Of a stretch of 64,000 nucleotides of DNA, positions 15,908-24,055 are shown one piece after another. Position 1 is the stretch's first letter. Each line of letters begins with the position of its first letter. The notes beneath the pieces were generated by a model that was not told the origin of the DNA, did not search any database, and saw nothing but the letters and a program-made list of their open reading frames with translations. A program made the position numbers and the translations under genes. The DNA lies in the NCBI GenBank assembly GCA_046350055.1, contig JAXMBC010000001.1:4836001-4900000 (forward strand), read 5' to 3'. This stretch comes from JAEUIE01 sp046350055 (lineage in GTDB: Bacteria; Planctomycetota; Planctomycetia; Gemmatales; HRBIN36).

Positions 15908-17869
15908 TTAACCAATGACCACGCGTGGCTTCCTGCTCGCATCCACAGCTGCCCGGCGTATCAATTCCTGTACCATCCAGGGGATGTTGCCCTGCCCCAG
16001 GAACAGGAAGCTCAAATTCGCAGCAAGTGGCGATTCATGCGACCAGCCAAAGATAACCTCAGGGGGACGACCTGTCTTGCTGAATTCCAGTGCTACTGCA
16101 GCGACCACATGTGAGATGGAACTACACTGGCTGACTTCAATGATCTCCAGACCGTGCTCCCTGGTGATCTTGAGTAGTGGAGTGTGTTCAAATTCACTCG
16201 TATCACCAAGCTCCGCTTCAATGAAAATAATCGGCACATCGCTGGTGATGCGGAATAACTGACGGACATCTTCATCCTTCTTGAAGACACTGAAGTGCCC
16301 GGGTCGGTGCGGGACTAGGATCTGGAACTCCAGATCGAGCATCTCTTTCCAGCGGGTTTCGCTCGCAGCATCTGCAAAACGGAACCCAGCAAAACGCAAC
16401 TCTAGGCTTCGCTTCCACCGTGACCAGAAAGAGGTGATAAACACCAGCAAGAGGAAGGCGAGAGACAGTATCAACCCGCCGGGCTGTCTCCAGGCCATGA
16501 TGACTGCCATTGCCACGAAGAATATCAGGCCAAGGATGAATGGAAATCCAAGAATCAGCCAGACAGAACGTATCCGCTGCCGGAGATCCGCTGCTGCTGC
16601 GAGATTTGCCCCTGCCAGTAAGACCAGCACGCTGGTGGCATAGGCACCTTCCTGATTCTCAACGCTCGCCTGGAACACAACCGTGGCCAGCAGAATGATG
16701 GCATTGCACAACAAAAGGAAAAGACCATACTTTCGTGCCCATGTGAACTCCATTCCGAGTCGATGCAGGTAGCCAGGCACGAGATCACGCAAACCAATGG
16801 TCACGCTCACACCTGCCAGGCACAGGATGAGTGCAGTGATAAAGTCGTAGCAACTGCCAAACCACGTGGGAAACAGAGGCCCATGAGCCAGGTAGGCTAG
16901 CGCCCGGTGCTGTGCCTCCTTCTCCGTCGTGAATTTCGCTGCCGGAATCAGCAATGTAGTGCTGAGCGTACTGGCAATCAGGAACACCGCCATGATCATC
17001 GTCAGCCAGAACATCATCCATCTCGCGCGGCTGATGCGATTCCGCTTCTGCTCCACCTCGTTACCCGGCTGGCCACTGATCAGCGGCGGCATGGTCATGC
17101 TCAACTCGAAACCGGAGATACCCAGCGCCAGTTGAGGAAAAATGAGCAGGAGCAGAAGTACAAGACCTTCCGAACCCAGAAGAGATCGCCCCTGCGCATG
17201 CAACCACCATTGCTGCCAGATTTCTGGATGCCCATTGATATACCAGGCACTGATGCCAAGTATGTAAGCCGTGCTGCCCAGATACAGAAGCACAACAACC
17301 ACACCGAGCCAGAGCGTTCGCCGAGTGAAACCGGCTGCAAAGACAAACCAGAAGACCATGCTAAAGACAGAGAGCAGCAGGGTAATGCCAACCTGCCGGT
17401 TCCAGTAGGGCTTCAGGCGTTCCACCCAGCCTGCTCCTATCCAGGGCTCAAGAGAGTCTGCTTTCCATGTATGACCATTCACCAGTTCCTTTATCTGTGG
17501 ATTGGCGAGTAAGTGAACCGATGCATCTGAGGTAGACAAGCTGCGAGTGATGATGAAGTCGGCAGCAACGAAACCCATCATCACCAGTATCAGGAATTTA
17601 CCTCGCCAGCCAGCAATGCTCTTCTGCATTAACCCGGTGGCACCTCGCCCATCGCTCGAACGACCCACAACATAGAGATAGGCAGGCAACGCTAAAAGCA
17701 ACGTGACCACGACCACCCCGGCAACAGCCAGAGGAGCCAGAGGGCCAGCGACTTCATTGGCAAGCGACGGGAGATAGGCAAGCGAGCTGAAGTAATCGAT
17801 ACCGACCAGGCAAAGCACCAACCCCCAGGCGTGGCCGACTGGTCGAGTGGGTGCGGGATGTACGTTCAT
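15908..17869 (-). CDS. APC superfamily amino acid/cation permease
   Basis: A 653-residue inner-membrane transporter with about 12 membrane segments (the first is GLVLCLVGIDYFSSLAYL). The early GIDYFSSLAYLPSLANEVAG matches the unwound TM1 of APC permeases such as amino acid transporters. A soluble C-terminal domain of ~170 residues (from LELRFAGFRFADAASE onward) follows the last membrane helix and may be a ligand- or nucleotide-sensing tail. The substrate is not predictable. It heads the operon with DUF1801 and the PfkB-family kinase. Confidence 0.82.
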   Translation of the reverse strand: MNVHPAPTRPVGHAWGLVLCLVGIDYFSSLAYLPSLANEVAGPLAPLAVAGVVVVTLLLALPAYLYVVGRSSDGRGATGLMQKSIAGWRGKFLILVMMGFVAADFIITRSLSTSDASVHLLANPQIKELVNGHTWKADSLEPWIGAGWVERLKPYWNRQVGITLLLSVFSMVFWFVFAAGFTRRTLWLGVVVVLLYLGSTAYILGISAWYINGHPEIWQQWWLHAQGRSLLGSEGLVLLLLLIFPQLALGISGFELSMTMPPLISGQPGNEVEQKRNRISRARWMMFWLTMIMAVFLIASTLSTTLLIPAAKFTTEKEAQHRALAYLAHGPLFPTWFGSCYDFITALILCLAGVSVTIGLRDLVPGYLHRLGMEFTWARKYGLFLLLCNAIILLATVVFQASVENQEGAYATSVLVLLAGANLAAAADLRQRIRSVWLILGFPFILGLIFFVAMAVIMAWRQPGGLILSLAFLLLVFITSFWSRWKRSLELRFAGFRFADAASETRWKEMLDLEFQILVPHRPGHFSVFKKDEDVRQLFRITSDVPIIFIEAELGDTSEFEHTPLLKITREHGLEIIEVSQCSSISHVVAAVALEFSKTGRPPEVIFGWSHESPLAANLSFLFLGQGNIPWMVQELIRRAAVDASRKPRVVIG

Positions 17870-17948
17870 AAAGTCGTATTCGTGAACATGTGACCTGCAT
17901 TTAGTGTAGAGGTTTGGTGCTGAGCCATTTGAGTAGTATGCTCAGAGC

Positions 17949-18743
17949 ATGATCACAACCACATCGACAGCATCAGAAGTACGCCTCGCCTGCCGTGAAG
18001 GCAACTGGACTGCTCCGACCTCCGGTCTGGCCCAGGGATTCGTCCAAGCCAACCTCGTCGTACTACCCAAAGAACTGGCATTCGACTTCCTGCTCTTCTG
18101 CCTGCGTAACCCGCAGCCCTGCCCCCTGCTCTGTGTGACCGAGCCAGGACAGGTAGAGCCAATCGAAGTAGCCCCTGGTGCAGATCTGCGAACTGACCTG
18201 CCTCGATATGCACTCTACCGTGATGGCATCAAAGTGGAGGAGCCTACGAATCTGCAAGATCACTGGCGCAACGACTTTGTCAGTTTTCTGCTGGGCTGCT
18301 CTTTCACGTTCGAGACAGCGATGGCACAGGCCGGGCTGCCGCTTCGCCACAATGAAGAGAAGGTCAACGTGCCGATGTATAAGACCAATCGCCTCAACCG
18401 CAAAGCGGGGATCTTCGAGGGCGAACTGGTCGTCAGCATGAGACCGCTGAAGCCGGAGTTCATTGACCAGGCAGTATCACTCTCTGCCCGAATGCCACTA
18501 GCTCACGGCGCACCCGTTCATATCGGCGACCCGCTGGAGCTGGGGATTACTGATCTGAGTAAGCCAGACTTTGGCGATGCAGTCACTATCCATGAGAACG
18601 AAGTACCCGTCTTCTGGGCCTGTGGAGTAACACCACAAGCCGCCATCATGTCAGCCCGGCCGTCTTTGGCGCTGACTCATTCGCCGGGACACATGTTTAT
18701 CACCGACATGCGTGACAGCGACATCATGTTGCCTGAGTCATAG
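17949..18743 (+). CDS. DUF1445 putative hydro-lyase (YcsI-like)
   Basis: A 264-residue protein of the DUF1445 family, related to B. subtilis YcsI and mammalian D-glutamate cyclase. Conserved blocks seen are GLAQGFVQANLVVLPKELAFDF, a WRNDFVSFLLGCSFTFE helix with its Cys, VPMYKTNRL, MRPL near the middle, and FWACGVTPQ near the C-terminus. Known members act on D-glutamate or hydroxyglutarate-type acids; here it is uncharacterised. The gene is monocistronic and its last six bases overlap the convergent membrane protein gene. Confidence 0.85.
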   Translation: MITTTSTASEVRLACREGNWTAPTSGLAQGFVQANLVVLPKELAFDFLLFCLRNPQPCPLLCVTEPGQVEPIEVAPGADLRTDLPRYALYRDGIKVEEPTNLQDHWRNDFVSFLLGCSFTFETAMAQAGLPLRHNEEKVNVPMYKTNRLNRKAGIFEGELVVSMRPLKPEFIDQAVSLSARMPLAHGAPVHIGDPLELGITDLSKPDFGDAVTIHENEVPVFWACGVTPQAAIMSARPSLALTHSPGHMFITDMRDSDIMLPES

Positions 18744-19073
18744 ATTCTGGGCTGACATTTTGCGAGCCTCCGCCATGCGGTATACACGTTGCAGGTTAAA
18801 GTAATTCAAGCCCAGCACCAGCAGGCCAATCACACCCGCCAGGGTCAAGCCATACCACACTCCATAGGGCTGTCCCACGGACAAGGCGACGATCCCAGCA
18901 ACCAGGCACACACCACTGTAAAGCAGGCAAGCCCAGTAACAGAGGTACATCGCTGCCTTTGCTTTTCCCCGGGGAGCCAGAATCCCCATCAAGGTTCCCA
19001 GAATGCCTGCCATCACACCAAGCAATGTGCCGAATATCCAGGAGTAGCCGGGGTTAAACCATGGTTCGTTCAT
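18738..19073 (-). CDS. Small four-helix membrane protein
   Basis: A 111-residue hydrophobic protein with four membrane segments (IFGTLLGVMAGILGTLMGIL; AAMYLCYWACLLYSGV; VCLVAGIVALSVG; LAGVIGLLVLGLN). There is no catalytic motif. Its start codon overlaps the DUF2089-like HTH gene's stop (ATGA, 19070-19073), so the two are translated together. This arrangement of HTH regulator plus membrane partner suggests an output under the regulator's control; its role is unknown. Confidence 0.75.
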   Translation of the reverse strand: MNEPWFNPGYSWIFGTLLGVMAGILGTLMGILAPRGKAKAAMYLCYWACLLYSGVCLVAGIVALSVGQPYGVWYGLTLAGVIGLLVLGLNYFNLQRVYRMAEARKMSAQNL

Positions 19074-19369
19074 GATGACTTTCCTTTCGAGAGAGAGGAG
19101 CGATGGGTCTGCAAGAGATCGCGGGCCAGGTTTGCCGAGATGGCACCATCAGCTACGAGAAGCTTGAGTTTACGTTCGAAGGGATCGGTCAACTTTTCAT
19201 CGTCCGCTGCGCGGGCTTTGGCAATGAGCCGATCAAGCCGCTGACGCACGGTGGGATATGACACGCCATAGTTTTCAGCCAGTTCCTTGAGCGATCCGGA
19301 AGCTAACAGGAATCGCTTGAGAAACTGCAAATCATCACTGTCCATCACTTCAAGCCAGGGTGGCTGCAT
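19070..19369 (-). CDS. DUF2089-like helix-turn-helix DNA-binding protein
   Basis: A 99-residue protein with an HTH in SLKELAENYGVSYPTVRQRL (residues ~27-46), resembling the bacterial DUF2089 family. The rest is helical (RLIAKARAADDEKLTDPFERKLKLLV). It is predicted to be a transcription factor. The region upstream contains a very good promoter and two 19-base near-identical direct repeats around it, so it probably represses its own operon with the membrane protein. The upstream region is much more AT-rich than the flanking genes. Confidence 0.78.
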   Translation of the reverse strand: MQPPWLEVMDSDDLQFLKRFLLASGSLKELAENYGVSYPTVRQRLDRLIAKARAADDEKLTDPFERKLKLLVADGAISANLARDLLQTHRSSLSKGKSS

Positions 19370-19375
19370 AGCGCT

Positions 19376-19430
19376 TTCACTTTATTGAAGTCAACATGCA
19401 TATTGTAAAAATTAACTTTATTTAAATCAA
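19376..19430 (-). promoter_or_regulatory. Promoter and candidate operator of the DUF2089 operon
   Basis: On the minus strand TTGATT (19430-19425) and TACAAT (19407-19402) are 17 bases apart, a near-consensus sigma-70 promoter. Two 19-base direct repeats lie at 19430-19412 (TTGATTTAAATAAAGTTAA) and 19394-19376 (TTGACTTCAATAAAGTGAA); 16 of 19 bases agree and they are 36 bases apart, flanking the -10 box. The segment 19381-19440 is strikingly AT-rich. Confidence 0.55.
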
Positions 19431-19432
19431 GA

Positions 19433-20614
19433 TTAATTATTTTTATTTCCTGCTACTGCTCGATGCGATGCGAAGAACTCAGCAAGCATCGTCAAAGCCA
19501 GCCCACACCAGGGAATGACATAGAACTGGTACTCCCTCCAGATGCCTTTCTGACGAATGTAAAGTACATCGATAAGAATCCAGCCAGTGAGAAGAAACAG
19601 GCTGATCAGAGGCCTCGCCCTGTCCCAGGTGGTAAACACTATCACAATACAGGGGATGAGCAGGATGAAGTCGTAGTTGAAAGCATAAGGTGTCGCAACC
19701 ATCCAGAGGGCACATACCAGCGGACCGCTCTTCAGATCCCGTGTCCAGCCGATCAGGGCAATCCACCCCAGAAGCATCGCCATCACCCCGAGCGAGACGA
19801 TGCGAAACCCGTCACCAAAGTTCAGCCGTCCAACACCATCGAGTGTTGCGTTGTACCATTGCATGGGATTCGACTGCGGCAGGGAAGCCAGGTATTCGGA
19901 CCAGATGGATGGTCGAATTAAAAAGGTTGCTGCGATCATCAACAGAATGGTACCAGCAAAGGCAGCAAGCATCTTCCACTGTCGATTTCGCAGACCGTAG
20001 ATACATGCATAGAAAACAAGGCCTAACGCCAGGTGAGGCTTCACAATGCTCAGTGCCAGAGCAACGCCTGCAGCCAGAGGCAGTTGCTTCCACTGACAGA
20101 AGCACCAGAGGGTGAAACCAAAAAGGGTCCAACTCGTGATGTGGCCCATCCCCACCATATTGATGCAAGGCAACCAGGCCACGACGACTGCAATCGCTGC
20201 CAGCGGGGCATACGGCCGCACAGGATAGAGCATCATGCCCCAAAGAAACGCTGAGAAGATCATCATCAGAGAATTCAGGATAAGTTGCACCTGAACAGCA
20301 TCAGGGTAGTCGAGCCAACCGAACGGAATGAACGGCAACAACGACGTAGGAGGACCGTACGGAACTTGAACATCCCCCGTAGAGCCTAAGCGACGCTGGA
20401 TGACCTCAGCTTGGACATAATCGTAGGGATTATTGCCAGAGAGAATTTGTTTGCTCGTAGTGTAGTATTGCTTAAAGTCGGTGCCACCGAAGGGGAGCTC
20501 TTTCGCAGAACTCCAAGTCGGGAACAATAACACAATCAGGAAAACAGTGCTTTGCGCAGCGCATCGCCATGGTGCGTAACGAGTTACAGCATATTCCCGC
20601 ATGGCATATGTCAT
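19433..20614 (-). CDS. Glycosyltransferase family 87-like membrane protein (DUF2029)
   Basis: A protein of about 393 residues with around 10 membrane segments. The extracytoplasmic loop after TM1 carries FGGTDFKQYYTTSKQILSGNNPYDY, the acidic-aromatic block typical of GT87/DUF2029 polyprenyl-linked mannosyl- or arabinosyltransferases, which move sugars from polyprenyl phosphate to cell-envelope glycans. ATG 20614 is preferred because AGGAG lies seven bases before it; the longer frame to 20686 lacks a site. It sits next to the DUF2089 operon but has no other glycan gene beside it. Confidence 0.78.
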   Translation of the reverse strand: MTYAMREYAVTRYAPWRCAAQSTVFLIVLLFPTWSSAKELPFGGTDFKQYYTTSKQILSGNNPYDYVQAEVIQRRLGSTGDVQVPYGPPTSLLPFIPFGWLDYPDAVQVQLILNSLMMIFSAFLWGMMLYPVRPYAPLAAIAVVVAWLPCINMVGMGHITSWTLFGFTLWCFCQWKQLPLAAGVALALSIVKPHLALGLVFYACIYGLRNRQWKMLAAFAGTILLMIAATFLIRPSIWSEYLASLPQSNPMQWYNATLDGVGRLNFGDGFRIVSLGVMAMLLGWIALIGWTRDLKSGPLVCALWMVATPYAFNYDFILLIPCIVIVFTTWDRARPLISLFLLTGWILIDVLYIRQKGIWREYQFYVIPWCGLALTMLAEFFASHRAVAGNKNN

Positions 20615-20841
20615 CTCCTGCACTGCGTATGCGCGGATCGCCAATGCACGTGTACAACTCATGTAACGATTCTCTGTACTCAGCATCTGGAGACTCCCGC
20701 TCGCATTAACAATTTATACACCAGTACAGCTTTTCACCAGTGTACAGTCCCCGTTACAGCAAAGCTTACCATTTGTTGCTTGCTTCTATCCCATTCCGTG
20801 ACCTATTCTTAGTCGTTGTCCCCTCCCGCTGGAGCCCACCA

Positions 20842-22254
20842 GTGCCGATCCGGTTTTTCTGCACGAACTGCGGCCAGAAGATCAAGGCCCAGGACGATAT
20901 GTTCGGGTTGAAGATCGCCTGTCCTGCATGCCGCGACAGGCAAATCGTGCCGCGGCCGCCGAACCCCGGCAAGGCCAGCGAGCGAGCCGATGTGCTTAAC
21001 CTGAAGCTTGCTGAGCGATTCGATCCGAACGACTTTAATTCTTCGACACCTGCTGGATTCCATTCTGAACGCAAGCCCCTGGCACCGGACGATCATTCCG
21101 AACCACTGAATGAAGTCGTCAAGCAACGCACCTTTCGCGGCTCACTCTATTTTCTGTTCATCCTCGGTCTCATTCCCCTGGTCCTTGTCATCATGGACCG
21201 TGACGAGGAATCGGTGGTGAAGCAGATTGAACGAGCGATTGAACAGGATCTCAAAGGCGAGAAGAAGAGCAAGGCATCCAAAGCGCTGTCTGCGGCCAAG
21301 AAAGGGCAAGGCACTCTGGATGATGTGCTTTCTTACTTTCCCAACAAGAAACTGAAAACAGCCTGGCTGCCTCGTAACAGTGATTTGCATTATTACCTTG
21401 CCCTGGTTTGCGGTGTGGGGTTTTTGTTTGCAATCTGCATCTGCCTGCCCAAAGGTTTCACAAGGGTTCCTGCCATGCTTCTGGTGGGTGGCTTTACTGG
21501 CGTCTTTGGCACGGGCATGCTGCTCATTATTCAAACAGTGGCGATGGCTGGATGGGGCTTGATCCTCGCCGGACCGTTTGCCATCATCATTTTTATGGTC
21601 GGTATCGCCTATCGTTCGCTCATGAACCCGGACATTTCCTTCGGTGCCGCCCTGTTGAGCTACACTTTCGGTGTGGGGCTGTGCGAAGAGATCATCAAGG
21701 CAGTGCCATTGTTTCTGATCTTCATGGGCCGCAGCCGAATGCGCTGGCATGAATGCTGTGCTATTGGCATGGCCACCGGGGCCGGCTTCGGCATTGCCGA
21801 GGGTGTTTTCTATTCGGGCAACATGTACAACGGCCTGGCTGATCAACTCATGTATCTTGTTCGCTTCATCTCCTGCGTCATGCTGCATGCCATCTGGTCC
21901 GCCTCCGCCGCCCTGTTCCTCCATCGGTTTCAACGGCTCACGCACGGCAACATGACGTTTATGAATGCCTTTTACCGGCTGGTCATCCTGATTTCTATCC
22001 CCATGGTGCTGCATGGTTTGTACGATACCTTCCTGACCAAGCAGATGGAGGGGCTGGCCCTGGCCGTCGCCCTGCTGAGCTTTGGCTGGCTGGTGCTGAT
22101 GGTGGAAACTGCACGTGAAAAGGATGGCGACATCCTGGTGCAGGTCAAAACAGCCGAACAGGAAACCACACCGCTTCACGAGCAGCCGGAACTGGCCAAC
22201 AACTTTGAAAGTGAGCATCATGCAAATAGCCCAAGTCCGTTATCGGGAGCGTAA
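20842..22254 (+). CDS. PrsW-family intramembrane protease with N-terminal zinc ribbon
   Basis: A protein of about 470 residues. An N-terminal zinc ribbon (FFCTNCGQKIKAQ…CPACRDRQ, residues ~5-32) is followed by a linker, several membrane helices, and the PrsW motifs: GLCEEIIKAVP (EExxK), GFGIAEGVFY, and a HAIWSA helix with the His. PrsW proteins are membrane metalloproteases that cut anti-sigma factors or signalling proteins. A GTG start at 20842 fits GGAG seven bases upstream; the longer ATG start at 20740 would put extra sequence before the ribbon. No anti-sigma factor is adjacent. It overlaps the next gene by 35 bases. Confidence 0.85.
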   Translation: MPIRFFCTNCGQKIKAQDDMFGLKIACPACRDRQIVPRPPNPGKASERADVLNLKLAERFDPNDFNSSTPAGFHSERKPLAPDDHSEPLNEVVKQRTFRGSLYFLFILGLIPLVLVIMDRDEESVVKQIERAIEQDLKGEKKSKASKALSAAKKGQGTLDDVLSYFPNKKLKTAWLPRNSDLHYYLALVCGVGFLFAICICLPKGFTRVPAMLLVGGFTGVFGTGMLLIIQTVAMAGWGLILAGPFAIIIFMVGIAYRSLMNPDISFGAALLSYTFGVGLCEEIIKAVPLFLIFMGRSRMRWHECCAIGMATGAGFGIAEGVFYSGNMYNGLADQLMYLVRFISCVMLHAIWSASAALFLHRFQRLTHGNMTFMNAFYRLVILISIPMVLHGLYDTFLTKQMEGLALAVALLSFGWLVLMVETAREKDGDILVQVKTAEQETTPLHEQPELANNFESEHHANSPSPLSGA

Positions 22255-23071
22255 ACGGGTCGCAGTGCTGGCGGGAGACGAACTGCAACTCCTGCCTCGC
22301 CCCCGCCAGGACGGACTTCGTTTGCATGATATTCTGCACAGCAAGAACCCCATCAAAACAGTGAGCAAGTTGCTCAGCAAGAGCAAGACAGTTGCCAGTC
22401 GTGCTGTGGAATGGCTCGCACCGATCAGCAAGCAGGAAGTGTGGGCTGCTGGTGTGACCTACAAAAAGTCCGAAGCAGCCCGAAAACAGGAATCGAAAGG
22501 TGCAGCCAAGTTTTACGATGCCGTCTATCAGGCGGAGCGGCCCGAATTATTCTTCAAAGCGAATCCGCATCGGGTGGTAGGCCATCAGCAGGCCATCCGC
22601 ATTCGCAAGGATTCCACCTGGAACGTACCCGAACCAGAATTCACCCTGGTGCTCAATCCCGAGATGAAGATCGTGGGCTACACCATCGGCAATGATGTGA
22701 GTTCAAGGAGCATTGAAGGGGAAAACCCGCTCTACCTGCCACAGGCGAAAACCTATCTCGGCGCCTGTGCACTGGGTCCTGCCATCACCCTGGCAGATGA
22801 AAGCTTCGACCCAACCCGCTGTGGCATTCAGCTCAAGATCCTCCGCGGCGGCGAGAGTGTGTATGAAGGGAACACTTCGGTCAGTGCCATGGCCCGCACC
22901 TTTGATGAACTGGTACAGTGGCTGGGACGCGATAATGCATTCCCTCACGGCTGCTTCTTCCTCACCGGCACGGGCATTGTGCCTGATAAGGATTTCACCC
23001 TGGCAACGGGAGACGTTGTCGAGATTGAGATTGATTCACTCGGAAAGTTGGTCAACGTAGTTGGCGAGTAG
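22220..23071 (+). CDS. Fumarylacetoacetate hydrolase family protein
   Basis: A 283-residue FAH-fold enzyme. VWAAGVTYKKSEAARK, PEPEFTLVLNP (metal-binding Glu), YTIGNDVSSRSIEGENPLYLPQAK and FLTGTGIVPDKDFTLATGD line up with the FAH barrel. Family members hydrolyse or hydrate C-C bonds in keto acids, including oxaloacetate decarboxylases and 2-keto-3-deoxy sugar acid dehydratases; the tight ENPLYLPQAK block resembles the sugar-acid branch. The substrate is not predictable. The start at 22220 overlaps the protease gene's end by 35 bases, implying co-translation although the functions look unrelated. Confidence 0.85.
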   Translation: MQIAQVRYRERKRVAVLAGDELQLLPRPRQDGLRLHDILHSKNPIKTVSKLLSKSKTVASRAVEWLAPISKQEVWAAGVTYKKSEAARKQESKGAAKFYDAVYQAERPELFFKANPHRVVGHQQAIRIRKDSTWNVPEPEFTLVLNPEMKIVGYTIGNDVSSRSIEGENPLYLPQAKTYLGACALGPAITLADESFDPTRCGIQLKILRGGESVYEGNTSVSAMARTFDELVQWLGRDNAFPHGCFFLTGTGIVPDKDFTLATGDVVEIEIDSLGKLVNVVGE

Positions 23072-23082
23072 CCTACCCGATG

Positions 23083-23952
23083 TCAGGACATGGCAGGTGC
23101 CTGCTGCGTCGCCTGCTTTTTCGAGCGGATACGGCGGCGTTTCCTGTAACGCCAGCACGTCACACCCAGTGCTGCACCGCAAACCGACGTAAGAATGATG
23201 GTAGCAGGCTCCGGAACTGCGACCACTACAAAGGCTGAGCCTGTGGTGGTCCCATCCAGCGTAAAGGTACCCTGAAAGATGTACGCAGCGGGCATGCTGG
23301 CCAGCGTATTGTCGAGTTTTTCCTGATCCGTTACACCTGGTGATGAGAGCAGTGCTGCATTGGCGTTACCGGAACCGCGGGCGAAGAGTTCATCGAATAG
23401 CTGTGTATTGGCACCACCTGTGATCAGGAAATCGTCACCATCGCCTTTGATATTATTGGGGCCGTAGTTGAGGCCGACGAAACCGCTGCCATAGTTGTAA
23501 GTACCAGCAGGAACAGTGTAGCCCAGGAAATTGGTGACATCAGTACTGCTGGCTTGAAAGGCGACCTGACTCAGGCTGAAGCGCTGGCCATTGCCGACGA
23601 TGTGCAGATTAAAGTACATGCGATTACCCAACTCGCCGGCAAACGCAGGGCCGAATACCGTACCGGGGTTGGCCTGATTGAGCCAGCTGGGAAACTCGGA
23701 GACGAGCCAGGGATTGACCAGTGAGCCATTAGGAATCTGCTGGTAAAAGCTAGGCAGGGTATTATCCCCGCCACTGGCGGCACCGCTCTGTAGCGCAGCA
23801 ATGGCGTTACTTTCCCAAGTCGGGTACGAGAGGGAGCCATAGACATTTGGTGCTAACGAGGGGTAAACATTGACTGTAGGACCATCCTGCGCCAGAAGTG
23901 CGGAGGAGAAGATGAGACATAACAAGAACGCCAACACACCCTGCTTGTACAT
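23083..23952 (-). CDS. Secreted PEP-CTERM protein
   Basis: A 289-residue exported protein with a signal peptide (GVLAFLLCLIFSSALLA) and a C-terminal sorting signal: VPEPATIILTSVCGAALGVT, then an Arg-rich tail. This is the PEP-CTERM pattern, recognised by an exosortase that cleaves at the PEP motif and anchors the protein at the surface or in extracellular matrix. The middle is a beta-rich domain with many Gly/Asn/Ser repeats and no catalytic motif. ATG 23952 has GGAG upstream. The exosortase itself is not in this window. Confidence 0.9.
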   Translation of the reverse strand: MYKQGVLAFLLCLIFSSALLAQDGPTVNVYPSLAPNVYGSLSYPTWESNAIAALQSGAASGGDNTLPSFYQQIPNGSLVNPWLVSEFPSWLNQANPGTVFGPAFAGELGNRMYFNLHIVGNGQRFSLSQVAFQASSTDVTNFLGYTVPAGTYNYGSGFVGLNYGPNNIKGDGDDFLITGGANTQLFDELFARGSGNANAALLSSPGVTDQEKLDNTLASMPAAYIFQGTFTLDGTTTGSAFVVVAVPEPATIILTSVCGAALGVTCWRYRKRRRIRSKKQATQQAPAMS

Positions 23953-24055
23953 GAGTGACTCCATTCATTGCAGCGATCATACCGCATCTGGTGTTGGTGT
24001 GCAAATGCAAGTGGATAAAGACAACGAACTGACAGCGTACTGGTATATGTGATCG

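Noticed and set aside
21142..22221. 359-residue minus-strand frame rich in His and Gln
   Set aside because: Antisense of the PrsW protease gene; composition is an artefact of the coding strand.
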